A stretch of 64,000 nt of DNA from Adineta ricciae. Lineage: Eukaryota > Rotifera > Eurotatoria > Adinetida > Adinetidae. The translations under genes were made by a program, and so were the position numbers. Below are positions 12,333-22,760 of the stretch, in pieces. The stretch covers positions 434,001-498,000 of the forward strand of contig CAJNOJ010000046.1 in NCBI GenBank assembly GCA_905250025.1. Direction: 5' to 3'. The notes under the pieces were generated by a model. The model did not search any database, had not been told where the DNA came from, and worked only from the letters and a program-made list of their open reading frames with translations. Numbering within the stretch: position 1 is the first letter of the stretch; every line of letters begins with the position of its first letter.

Positions 12333-12340
12333 ATAACCTC
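12333..12340. repeat. Target-site duplication, right copy
   Basis: ATAACCTC, identical to 11850-11857. Confidence 0.85.
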
Positions 12341-12571
12341 CGTTCTTTTTTTTATTTCATAACATTCCCTTTGATGCTATTACCGATAAAATAACAGACA
12401 TGTTCGTATGGTTTTTTTTTTCTTCTCACTGGTCGGCGAAATAAACTCTGCGCCTAACAGAATTCAAGTACCGTGAACAAGAAAAAAGAACAAGTGGTTT
12501 TTTTTTCTGACACCGTGTGGCATATATATTGCATTGATTCATCCATTTGTATTCCACTGTAATATATATTT

Positions 12572-13360
12572 ATGGCTCCAAATAGAACTGTACTTCGACA
12601 ACTATATTTATTTGATTGTGACGGTGGTCGCAGCAGCATATTCAATGATAATTCGGCGCTTATGGAGTTACCAAACAATTGCGAGTTACATCTATTTTGG
12701 AATAGTCATGATTCAAATATTAATGCTCTCCTCTACCGATTGAAAGACAATCAACAACTCCGTCTTCATGCAACTAGTTGTACCAACAACAAAAATGCAG
12801 CTGATGGATTATTGATCTATCATTTGGGTAAATTAATCAGTGAATTTGAAAAAATAGTTATTGTCCACGGCGGCGATACTATCTTTGATGAAGTTATTGA
12901 AGAAACTAAGATTGGTTCTCATAAAGTGAACTCTCCACACCCAGATGAGCTACGAAAGTTAATTGGAGACATGAAAAAATTTAATCAAGACAATCTGCTT
13001 ACTACAAACAATGTCCAGTCTGTTCCAGAAAACCCAGTCCAGATTCTACTATCAAACACGTGTCCTAAGTGTAATAAGAAGCGTAAAACCATCCTTGGAA
13101 CGGTACAGCATATGATGGTAAAGCATCACCTGAACAATAGTGATATAGTGAATCTTGGTGTACGAAATGGCGCACGATATCTTGATTTGCCAGTTACGAC
13201 AAATACGACCCAATCGGCGAAATCAAACATAAATACAACAGAACGTTTCAAGTGCACACATACAACATGTTCGTCCAAAATGAAAACGTTTAAAACGAAA
13301 AAGGCTTTACAAGATCACTGCAAAAGCAAGCATCCGGATAATGGATTAGTTCATCATTAA
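12572..13360 (+). CDS. PIN/NYN-like nuclease-fold protein with two C2H2 zinc fingers
   Basis: Intronless 262-residue protein beginning MAPNRTVLRQLYLFDCDGG. Residues about 10-110 resemble a PIN/NYN-type ribonuclease fold. There is an early Asp motif (LFDCDGG), a middle strand (CELHLFWNS), then NKNAADGLLIYHLGKL and IVIVHGGDTIFDEVIEE. These give the spaced acidic residues (DCD, AAD, D in FDEVI) expected of a metal-dependent nuclease pocket. Two C2H2-like fingers follow: CPKC...HMMVKHH near residue 165-185, and CTHTTC...HCKSKH near 235-255. I do not recognise a named family. The lack of introns, unlike nearly all neighbours, suggests retroposition, transfer or TE origin. It starts 240 bp from the hAT-like element. 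The reading frame is certain; the nuclease assignment is inference from motif pattern. Confidence 0.65.
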   Translation: MAPNRTVLRQLYLFDCDGGRSSIFNDNSALMELPNNCELHLFWNSHDSNINALLYRLKDNQQLRLHATSCTNNKNAADGLLIYHLGKLISEFEKIVIVHGGDTIFDEVIEETKIGSHKVNSPHPDELRKLIGDMKKFNQDNLLTTNNVQSVPENPVQILLSNTCPKCNKKRKTILGTVQHMMVKHHLNNSDIVNLGVRNGARYLDLPVTTNTTQSAKSNINTTERFKCTHTTCSSKMKTFKTKKALQDHCKSKHPDNGLVHH

Positions 13361-13722
13361 ACATCCTTGCTAGAGACTATCCATTATGAAAACAAATTCC
13401 TTTTTATAATGCAAATCTATGAACGACACACATATACCTTTTCCTCGCTTTCTAGAGTTTTTTTTTCATCATACGATTGTCTTTAAATAAAATATATAAT
13501 CACGAATTTTCGCAATTAAACAGTACATAAAATGATGCGTAGACAATCGAAAAAGACTTCGCACATGATCCAACTATAAAGGTCAATGAATACAACATAG
13601 AGCTATACATATCATTGTTATTTCTTCATGATTTATAAAATGAATACTTAATGATTGATGATCATATCGCTTCTGGACTTTTAGTGTAATATTTTTCTCT
13701 AAAGAACAATCATCAATCGAAG
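13361..13722. other. Intergenic
   Basis: AT-rich spacer with 3' UTR-like sequence of the zinc-finger gene (AATAAAATATATAA near 13487). Nothing else supported. Confidence 0.4.
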
Positions 13723-13723
13723 A

Positions 13724-14320
13724 TCTCTACTTATTATCCATCATGGCGCACAACTTTTTCCTGCTACGTTGAATGATATCATTACTGGTATCTTCCTCAT
13801 AATTAATACTGAAAATGTTCGTTCAAGTCCGGACTTTTAATCTTTAACTATCGATTTAATTTATATGGATTGGACTCATTCATTCATAATGATCACAATT
13901 TGGACAATCATATGGGCTATGTGCTGCCACGTGACCGTCAATCGAACACATCAGGACAATCAACTATGACTGTACAGTTTTCTTGCAGTTATGTCGCATC
14001 TTCTGACTGATTATGTTGTGCATCAATCTGATATGCCTCTCTATCCAAATGTGTATTCTAAATACGGTCTCAACCTTTGATGGTAGATTCCTATTATTTC
14101 GTGGATTGTCGAATTGTTGTTCATTGGAATTTCGATGTTATTGATCAAAACTGAATACGGTGTGCAAAAGATTTATTTACAATTACTTGTTATGGTGACA
14201 TTGCATACGATGAACTATCCTGATTTGTTTACCAATCTGCCGTATACATTAGGTAAAATGTTTCAAAGTCATCATTTTCTTTTACATTCAAGCATCGGCG
14301 TAGCCTTTATTGCATCATAA
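13724..14320 (+). pseudogene. Broken bacterial-like integral membrane protein gene
   Basis: One reading frame stays in register for about 195 codons but is cut by four stops: TAA at 13838, TGA at 13967, TGA at 14078 and TAG at 14084. Between stops the translation is that of a polytopic membrane protein: LFPATLNDIITGIFLI, then MDWTHSFIMITIWTIIW, FLAVMSHLLTDYVVHQSDM with PLYPNVYSKYGLNL after it, then IPIISWIVELLFIGISMLL. The WTHS and SHxxxDxxVHxxD motifs match a family of bacterial inner-membrane proteins often annotated as metal-dependent hydrolases. There are no frameshifts and no introns. Stops with an otherwise intact frame indicate recent decay. A horizontally acquired gene that has died is the simplest reading; bdelloids are known for such acquisitions. 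I do not propose recoding. Confidence 0.6.
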
Positions 14321-14541
14321 CTTCTTCCGGGTTTTTTATTCATAAGTTGATGTCTTGATAAAGGTCAATAAATAAATTCGACTTATTTCGAAAGAGCGCT
14401 TTGTTTTTAAACAAGATACATGGTATGGTATGAAGAAAATACTTTTTAAGTTATTATCTATCAAACACAATCTATCTTCATCGTCTAAACAAGTGTGTAA
14501 TACCTCATGCTAATCTGTAAGAAAAAGAAGAAATATTTCAG

Positions 14542-15541
14542 AGAAGCATTGAGAAAGACGCTGTTGTTCATCAATATACTCAACATTCCGAAGCATCATC
14601 GAACGTAGTTCATTCATTATGGAAGGAAGAAAGTAATAGTCAAGAGAAACATACCGGTTGTTCCCTGAAAACAAAGACCAATCATCAAAATAGTCAACAG
14701 ACAAGTTCGAATTCGAATATCGATGATTTTACCAATGCCAACAGTTTTTCATCTAATCAACTGATATCTCCAAGACCATTCATACTGCACAACTTCAAGT
14801 ATCAGCAACGATCTATTCATCTAAATCAAGACAAGAATCTGGTTGAATACGACATTAATTCCTGGAATGAAAATCAGAATAAGAAGTCCTCAACATCGGT
14901 CGAATCAGAAGAATCCAAAGAGAAAGACGATGAATTAGTATGAACAAATGAATAGATCAAAACACCCGTTCTCACTCTAATCTCACTTTATTAGAAAATA
15001 CGAGAATTAGTGAACAATGTTCGAAGGGATATGAATGCACTGGTCAATGGCGAACAAAACGATCCATCGATTGTATCTGCTGATGAAAGTTCTCGGACGA
15101 TGCGATCGAGCAATCGGAATATTAATGCATCAAGATTGAAAAAGAGTCGAAAGCCGAACATAAAACAGAAAAGGAGGCGAAAACATCAGGTTAAACGACC
15201 GCACAAGTCCAGACGTCTAAAGAAAAGACCATCGAAAAAGAAAGCAAAGTAAGCAATCGAATCTGACTTGTCTCTTTTTCGAAAGACTTTTTAGATCTAA
15301 AAAAGTCAGAAGAAGAAAACAATCAAAATCGAGGAAAAGTAATAACCATTGATAAAAGCAATGCAAGAATGATTTTTCTTATAGATAAAGCAAAAAAGAA
15401 AACAAAATCAAGGTGAGTCTATATCCAAAATACCAATCTTATGACGTCTAAGCTAGAGCAAGAAAACCAGCGAAATCGAAAAGATCAGCAAAGAACAGCA
15501 GTTTGTGTAGCATAAACATTTCTTCCAATTATCTTCCATGA
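14542..15541 (+). CDS. Unrecognised protein with hyperbasic C-terminal tail (5' end unresolved)
   Basis: Exons about 14542-14939 and 14995-15249, then three or four tiny exons ending at a stop near 15541. The first exon is open from a 3' splice site (AATATTTCAG) but has no ATG, so the true start lies upstream and was not found. Residues are Ser/Asn/Gln-rich and acidic at first (SVESEESKEKDDEL). They then become extremely Lys/Arg-rich (RLKKSRKPNIKQKRRRKHQ, KSRRLKKRPSKKKAK, ARKPAKSKRSAKN). Such a tail suggests binding to nucleic acid, as in linker-histone-like or sperm nuclear basic proteins, but no domain is recognisable. Exon joins in the basic tail are tentative because almost any frame-compatible join stays basic. 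Confidence 0.5.
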
Positions 15542-15621
15542 TTGTATTATAGAAAAACACACATCACGATCGGTAAACACAAAACAATTGTGATACACTC
15601 ATTAGAATATGTGTCATTGAG

Positions 15622-16214
15622 ATGAAAAAGAGAAAAGCTGTACCAAAACCCAGTATGAAAGTACCAGCTGAGCTACCACAATGTAACAACTGTTGTTGTA
15701 ATTTCCTCCATTGTTCGTTGTTATGTACGCATCTTCTTTACAAAAGTCATTTTCCAATGTGTTTTAGATTCTCTGCGGCAAATCATGCGTGATGCAGAAC
15801 AAACCAAACAGGTATCTAAACTGAGATTGAAACCTTCACCTTTCCTAATTTTAATAGTTTGCATTAAACATGGCATCAATGGGAATTAATCCTTCAGTAT
15901 TGAAAGACCCTAATATCACTTCATGTCAAGGTATTTCCATCCCATTGTACAATTGTGAAGGCATAGGCGATCAGCGCTTTCCCTCGGGAGCAACATTTAC
16001 AACAATTTCTAAAAACGAACAAGAAGATGTTTATCAAAGAAGAGATCCAATGGTTGTGCAAACTATCAATACTCAACGTGGCAAACTTCACATTAAACTA
16101 GATCCTCAATCATTTGGTTTAGCCCCATTCTTTTCTCAACAATACGAAGCATTCATCAAAGGTTCACCGAATTCAACTTTCCTGAAACATTATACTAAAA
16201 CATTTGGAAAATAG
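15622..16214 (+). CDS. Unrecognised small protein with Cys-rich N-terminus
   Basis: Three exons: 15622 to about 15725, then about 15770-15812, then about 15859 to the stop at 16214. Phases are consistent (LLY|SLRQIMRDAEQTKQ|FALNMASMGINPSVL). The product is about 165 residues: a basic start (MKKRKAVPKPSMKVP), a cysteine cluster CNNCCCNFLHC that could bind metal, then a conserved-looking body without a known domain. The ATG sits 17 nt after a 3' splice-site-like TTAG and about 80 bp after the stop of the preceding basic-tail gene. It may therefore be a downstream cistron, or a continuation of that gene by a splice I could not phase. Confidence 0.5.
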
Positions 16215-16343
16215 TGGTTCGCATGAATTCTAATCAATCCGGAAGATTTTTGTTAAAGCAAATGTTTATTTGAATAAATAAAGAATGTAACAATTGTATA
16301 TGTATATATATAGATTTTTTAAAAACTAAAAATTTGTACTGAA

Positions 16344-18333
16344 TTATAATGGTTTTATACGAGAGACTTTCCCAAACCAAGACATTTTATAATCCAATGT
16401 TTCACGAAGGAGTCGTTCTTCATCTGCAGAGAAATTGAGCAACGTTGATACTGCACGAATGAGATGGATGGCCTTCAAACAAATGAATAGAATGGAAAAT
16501 CATTGTTAAATAGTTCGAAGCTTACCTCATCCTCCGTTGAAGTCATGAATTTCAATACAACATGTTTCAAATATTTAAAATTTGTACCATTTACAGGTGT
16601 TTGACTATCTCCAATCGAAGAACGATGTCCATTCTTTTGAGGTTTAACAGAAGTTAACTCTACGGACGTATGAGGTAAAATCGCTGGGCTGGTAGGCTCT
16701 GCAGCTGGTGCCATTGAGGTAAATGACACATTCTTACGTACTGCTGTCATCTGTCGAGCTGTCGATGCTCGTTTAGCTGCATCAACGTCACTTTGTGATG
16801 CTGCTGTTGCATCATAATGTATCAACGGTACATTATTCGATGAGAAGGGAGTGTTTGCGCTTGTTTTCGAAGACCCAACTTGATTAAAATCTTTGGGTAT
16901 AGACGCATGGAATTCACGTTGTAGGGTTTTTCGAAGATCATTATAACGTTGTTGCAAGTTTTTAATGGTCTAAATAATCAAACGAACTTGACTTGAACTA
17001 ATTCAGTGTCACGCATTTCTTACTCGGTTTTTTTCATCTAATTCTGCTTGTAATTTACTCAGTGTGTCAACATCTGGTTCAGCAAGTACTTGTACGAATG
17101 AAGTATCTTCATCCTAAAGCAAAATGTGATCTAGTCTCAATGGGCTATTATGAATTGAGTACGAACTGTTTGTATCGCTTGTGTTTCGTGATCAACTAGT
17201 AAACGTCTGTCTTGCTCTTCGATAATGGCGTCTCGCTCGATCAGTCTTTGTCTTAGTTTAGCTAACTCTAATTGGTGTTGTTCATTTTCAGCGTTTTGCT
17301 TTTCTAATTGCTTTTGAAGATCATCACTTGCTTTCAAGTTGGTAACATCCGTGGACTTAATGAGTAGATCATCTCTTTCTAAATGAATTTATATCGGTCA
17401 ATATCGAGAAATTCTCATGTTCGAATGGACAAACCAGCTTCAACATCATTTAACTGTACTCGTAAAGACTTCATAGTTGATTTCAGATTTTCATTATCCG
17501 TACGGAGAGTTTCAATTTGTTTTTGTAAATGTAGAGTCTAAAAAGAAAGTCAACGTTGTTTTCTTTTAATTCAAAGAATCCCTAGATTTACTTTAGTTGT
17601 ATTGTCTGGAGTACTATTTCGTCTGGAACTTCAATAAACAAATGATTCATCGAAGAGTTCCCTTAGAAAAAAAAAACGAACAACTTACTGTAATTCTTTC
17701 AGTTTACTTCTCAAAGTGATCATTTCATCTTGCAAATGATTTGTTTCTTGCACTAATCGTTCTATGCTTTCATCTTTCGATTGAAGGGCTTCTTCTGTTG
17801 AAGCGATCTAAAACCAAAGAGAAAGAAAACTAGAAGAATTCTTCTCTCAATGTTAATTACCCAAGCTTTTAGCACTTGAACGAAATTATCGATCGATATT
17901 GGTTCTGATATGTGAAAATTCAGATTAATCTTGGAAAAAAAAGAAAATTCTGTTCATACCTTCGATGTACGGGGAAAAGATTTCTGCTAAAGATGTGATG
18001 GTTTCTTCTTTTTTCTCCGGCTAAAATAACAAAGAGAAAAGTCATTGGAGAAGTGATGTTTCTCATTGAAGGCACGTACTTCGTGAGAAGCTGATGGAAG
18101 TCTGGAATTGTGAGTTGAGGAGCGATGCGTGATCGAATTCGATCGACCTAAAAATGAATTTTCAATATGAAAGTTCAGGAAATACTTGATGACTAACGAT
18201 GAGTTCGCATCGTTGACGAGTTTTCTTCATCAAAATTGTTCGCATGGTCATTGACTTCTTCGGGATTGTTTTCGAGTAAAATACTCGAATTATTGCTTTC
18301 CTCACGAACTTTTTTGATTAAAGTCTTGAACAT
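16344..18333 (-). CDS. GOLGA1: Golgin-97 (GRIP-domain golgin)
   Basis: Trans-Golgi tethering golgin. The N-terminus [13 protein letters not shown] matches the short amphipathic start of golgin-97. A long coiled coil spread over many short exons follows, then a Ser/Thr/Pro linker, then the C-terminal GRIP domain. The GRIP motif reads [18 protein letters not shown], then [19 protein letters not shown], and ends in [15 protein letters not shown], which is close to the golgin-97 C-terminus specifically rather than golgin-245 or GCC proteins. GRIP domains bind Arl1-GTP on the trans-Golgi network; the conserved Tyr is present. The protein is shorter than the roughly 770-residue vertebrate form because the coiled coil is reduced. 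Confidence 0.85.
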
Positions 18334-19020
18334 TATATCAGATATGGTCTCGAGAAATATTTATTCATACTGAATATAAAAGAAAAACAAAAGGACAAGA
18401 GATTGTGATTTGTTTGAAATCGACTGCAAAATAAATACAAGACAAAATGAAAACGATCCTTTGGTTAAGAAAAAGAACTACAGCACTTATTGGTGTGGTT
18501 CATCATGCAGTGAAAAGATACGATCATTCCTCTAGAGATTAGATGGCAGACAGATGGCAGCAAGTGTCAAGAGAAAGAAAATTCGATTCTTTATTCAGGG
18601 AAAGTATGTGTATTTTGAGTCTTTTTCTTTTTTCGTTTTGGTCAGATGCGCCTAGTAGGCTAATTGCACAACTCTTTCAAAGGAAAAAATATTATTTGAT
18701 TTCGTAGTTGTTCTAGTTGTTTTTGTTGCTAACACTGCTATCAATAGCAACACAAAAATAAGAGATTTGTGCACGTTTTCCTGATGAAAAATAATATACG
18801 AGAATGAAGAAACACTGACAAGAACAACATTGCTGATCTTTTACTTATTTTTTTGCACTGCCACATCATTTAACGACAGATTTAATATAAAGTTTGCTTT
18901 TTCATTCTTTAACATCGCGAATTTTTCTCTTTCATCTTTAAACGAAAATGAAAGAATTCAAATTCTTTCTTCTGCTACGAAAGAGTCGCAAATCATTATT
19001 TAGATTTCAATCGAATTCCA
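18334..19020. other. Divergent intergenic region, golgin-97 / four-TM protein
   Basis: About 690 bp between divergent genes. It contains GTTGCTA at 18725-18731 and TAGCAAC at 18745-18751, inverted arms 13 bp apart that resemble split RFX half-sites. No gene supported. Confidence 0.4.
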
Positions 19021-20294
19021 ATGGCGTACAAGTCAGGCACATCAACAGCTATTTTTAATAAACACGGATTACCTGTACGATGGCCGCGTGTTTGGATCAT
19101 AATTATTGGTTTAATTCTAGTTTTCTTAACGTTCGCTATCGCAGGCATGGAAACTGGTCATACGATCTATGATGTCTTTCGGTCGACTGCTTTTGGAGGC
19201 TATATCGTTTTCTTTCCATTACTCCTTTGTGCTATTTTCGTTTTGATTACTGGTAAGTTGAACTCTATCGAACGAGGAGAGATATTAATAATGATAAATT
19301 ATGTGAGAAACCTTAAGAAGACTGCATTTATTCACAACATGTCGGAAGACGAATGTTGAGCTTCAATTTTTTATAGGTATCAGTTCGTAAAGGTTAAAGA
19401 ATGTAATCAAAAACCGAAAAGTACTTTTTGAAATAAATAAATGAAATACTTGACATTTCTTATTTAGCATGTGTACCAAAATTGGTTCTTCTTCGCCTTA
19501 CAGTAGCACTTTGTTGCATTATGATTTTCTTATGTATCGCCATTATTGTTTATGATGTATTTGTTATTATTGATCCAACTCGATGTTTCTTCTTAAGTTG
19601 CAGTTATGCTACTATTACAACAGGAAGTGTAAGTGTATCTGGCTGGCCAGTCTCGATTACATGGCCAGATTACTTCACAACAAATATGAATATCAAGCGT
19701 TTGTTTCAAAGTCTTCAATTACTTTGCGCTTCTTTATATATCTTGTTCGCTGTGTTGTACATGGTCACATATTACATACATCGACATGCTAAACTACAAC
19801 AACACGCTCCTTACAATGTTTCTCGAAGTGTTTATCCATCACACGAGACTAATCGAGTACCCGAAAGACGTACACAACCGGTAGCATCATCACCTCGACC
19901 AGGAACTCGAACAATTTCAAGAATGTCTAACCATGTGTCTCAACCATATACACATCTTGGTCATAATCATAAAGTAACCGTTTATACAATTGAAGGTCCA
20001 CCTGAACACTTGCTGAATCGATATCATGCACGAGCACCATCGGTATCCACGCGCAGAACAGTGACACCGACAAGATCTAAAGGAAAAACATTTGTACGGC
20101 CACGCGCTAGTTCAGTTGACGAAGGTCGATTGTGTGCACGTTGCAATCGAGAACCACGAGTAGTCTTATCAACACATTATGAAAGAGAAAATTACTTTTC
20201 ACATTTATGTGTCAATTGTAACAATGAACTATCCGACGAACATCAAAAAGCGCCACATCGATTATCAAGAAATAGTCGCCATTGGATACCATAA
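19021..20294 (+). CDS. Four-transmembrane protein with Cys-motif cytosolic tail
   Basis: Two exons (19021 to about 19252, then about 19468-20294) joined in phase (VLIT|ACVPK). There are four hydrophobic helices: VWIIIIGLILVFLTFAIAG, YIVFFPLLLCAIFVLIT, LLRLTVALCCIMIFLCIAI and LLCASLYILFAVLYMVTYY. A loop with paired cysteines (RCFFLSC) lies between TM3 and TM4, as in tetraspan families. A tail of about 150 residues rich in Arg/Ser/Thr/Pro follows, ending with CARC...CVNC, two CxxC pairs about 28 residues apart that could bind zinc. I do not recognise the family. The read-through ORF that stops at 19359 is intron. Confidence 0.7.
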
Positions 20295-20621
20295 GTGCTT
20301 GCGTATGATATCTTATATATATATATATAACTTTATATGAATCTTCCCTTTCTTTCTTTCTTTCGAGAAATAATTTATACGAACCAAAGTTTTGTTTCTA
20401 TCAATTGATTTTATACCGAAAAGAAAATAAATCGAAAAATGAGAATTTTGTTTAATTTACGTTTATTGTCAACAATGCGTAGTATCTATGTCAATTGTAA
20501 ACCATAGAAACAAAACAAGGCGGCAATTTATACTTTATTATACTGAAAACGAATCTTTTTATTTACTTAAGAAAGTAACAAATGCATCCGATTTTACATC
20601 AGATTACTTCAAAAACAATGA

Positions 20622-21541
20622 CTAAAGTTCTTTTGCTTTCCTTCTAAAAGAAGGAATAATACTCGGTACACGTTGCTGATATCTAACATAAGATTCACCG
20701 AATATTTGCACTAATTTTCGTTCCTCAAAACGAATACCAATTAATGCATAAAGACATGTATAGACGATGAACGCAAGTCGATCAAGTGACATCACTGGTG
20801 TAATTATCCAAGCTAAGATTGTGAAAAAATAAAGTGGATGTCGACAAAGACGAAAAAGACCAGTGGTTACTAATGTTTCATTTCCACTTGTACGCTTCTC
20901 CGATTCTTCCGATGATGCATATGGACATGAACTAGTTTTCGATTTACTGAAGATCTGATTGACACCACAGAATTCCAATGGATTAAACTTTATAATTACA
21001 TACGACCCTTAAAAATGAATCGTGTGAAAACATTCATCTTTCAAAACGTTTGCTTTTTACCTGGCGAATAAAATAGTAAAAATAGCAACAACAGTACGCG
21101 TTGTTGTTGGTAAATGTCCATCGTTCTCGGTAACCAATTCCAAAGTTGTATATGAGTGTGTTGCCAGAAGCCAATAAGAACGATGACTGTGATCGTTGTC
21201 AAGATACAGTAGACTGTACGAAGTGTTTCTTTAGGAAATAGAAATCGTCGGAGAATAACCTGCATAAACTCTTGGGCGAACAATGTATGTACTGTGCCGA
21301 AAATTGCATATAGAAATGCATTAAATAGAAGTTTAGCAGATACTGAAGATGAAAATTCATTGATATGAACGTAAGGAACGTTGAATAGAGTTTTGAACGC
21401 CGGTAAATATGATGAAATCGGCTCTATAATTATCAATGGTAACTGCAAATCACATGCAACCCACAAGAACAGGAGTGTTGCGGACGGTGCACCGAAAAAT
21501 ACATTAAATAGAAGCCAAATAGTACGTGCTAACCAATTCAT
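20622..21541 (-). CDS. Membrane methyltransferase of the ICMT/nurim/MddA-like group
   Basis: Polytopic protein of about 287 residues in two exons (21541 to about 21061, then about 21009 to 20622). About five hydrophobic helices precede the C-terminal signature GLFRLCRHPLYFFTILAW, then TPVMSLDRLAFIVYTCLYA, then GIRFEERKLVQIFGESY and YQQRVPSIIP. The RHPxY...EER...GxxYxxYxxxVP pattern is that of SAM-dependent membrane methyltransferases (isoprenylcysteine carboxyl methyltransferases, bacterial methanethiol S-methyltransferase MddA, NnrU and nurim). The wording here is closest to the MddA/nurim side, so the substrate is uncertain. The ATG follows CATATTTCAG directly and lies 94 bp downstream of the cyclin Q stop on the same strand. 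Confidence 0.75.
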
Positions 21542-21635
21542 CTGAAATATGCCAAGAATAAGTGTTACTTTGTATTTGCTTATCTTTATTTAAACAGAAA
21601 AAGACAATTGATATTTTTAGATAAAACAAATTTCT

Positions 21636-22595
21636 CTAATCAGCCTTTGTCTCCATTGATTGTTCTAATGTTCGTTCAACATATTTGTAAACAGTATTGA
21701 TTCGAGTGATAATATCTACAAGAATATCATTAGTCATTGTCGAACTGAATACCTAGAGAGAAAATTCGACAAAATATCCGACTAGTTTTCGATTTCCAAG
21801 TTTACCTTCATCCAATTAATATGTTCATCGTCATTCGTCATACCTGGAATTTCTAAATTATAAGTTTTAATCAGAAGATAGATAATCGCGATTGCCACGT
21901 GTTGTGGTGCGAAGTCTTTAATCAATGTAAAATCATAATAAGTATCCTGCAAGATGGACATAGCGATATCAATTAGATTCCGGCTAGTTTTTATTGGCGT
22001 CGATGGAGTAATCAACATCCATCTACTCAATGTATCAAGATAATGAAGCAGATATTTATTTGGATGATTGAATTGAAAATGAAAACCATGAATACGAATG
22101 AGAAATAGTTCACAATCAACTAATGTATTTCGTAAACGATGGTATTCATTCGATATACGCAGATACGGTCGATCAGGATGAAGTGTTCTAACGATGAATG
22201 ACTTACAGAAGCAAAAATAGAGATGTTCGTCTTACCGATAGGTGACATTAATCAAATCTCGAATCTTCACATGTTCTTCTTCGTATTTACTTGCCAGAGA
22301 CAAAGCTGTTGCTGCTAATGTCTATGACAAAGCAATATTGAAAACTAGTGTCTCAATTATTCAACTTACATATTGATCGAAATCAGTTTCTTCTAAATGA
22401 CATGAACATTTATGATAAATAACAGCAGCTGATGCAGTTGTTACGATACTCAAACGAAGTTTCGCCGCTAAAATTAAACAGAACGACAGATATATGTGCT
22501 TTTACGAGTTTCATTTATTTACCACACTCAAACATATAGCTAATGATTACATAACGTTTTTTCTCCTCATTTGTCACACTTGATAACGATGTCAT
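21636..22595 (-). CDS. CCNQ: Cyclin Q (cyclin M), CDK10 partner
   Basis: Cyclin that in animals activates CDK10. Five or six short exons on the minus strand give about 245 residues, the usual size. Cyclin-box motifs visible are CSCHLEETDFDQYTLAATAL, then SLASKYEEEHVKIRDLINV, CELFLIRIHGFHFQFNHPN, KYLLHYLDTLSRW, and DFAPQHVAIAIIYLLIKTYN. The QHP/NHPxKYLLHYL and AxQHIAxAxxYL motifs are specific to cyclin Q (FAM58A). The ATG lies 8 nt after GAGTTTTAG, a 3' splice-site-like sequence. A polyadenylation signal (AATAAA, minus strand 21590-21585) lies between its stop and the next gene. Confidence 0.85.
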
Positions 22596-22760
22596 TTGCA
22601 ATCTAAAACTCATTAACTCACACAAACAGTCGATGCAAGAAAGTGAGCGATGACTTTTGTTTTCCTGATTGAAATTCTTTTTTTATAAAAAAAATACAAG
22701 TATATGTATGAGCTGTGTTGGAACACGAACGCATTAAACAAGCAAGAAAAAAGTACGAGA

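Noticed and set aside
13838..14086. Recoding of TAA/TAG/TGA in the bacterial-like gene
   Set aside because: All three stop codons occur and all other genes use them as normal stops, so decay is the simpler explanation.
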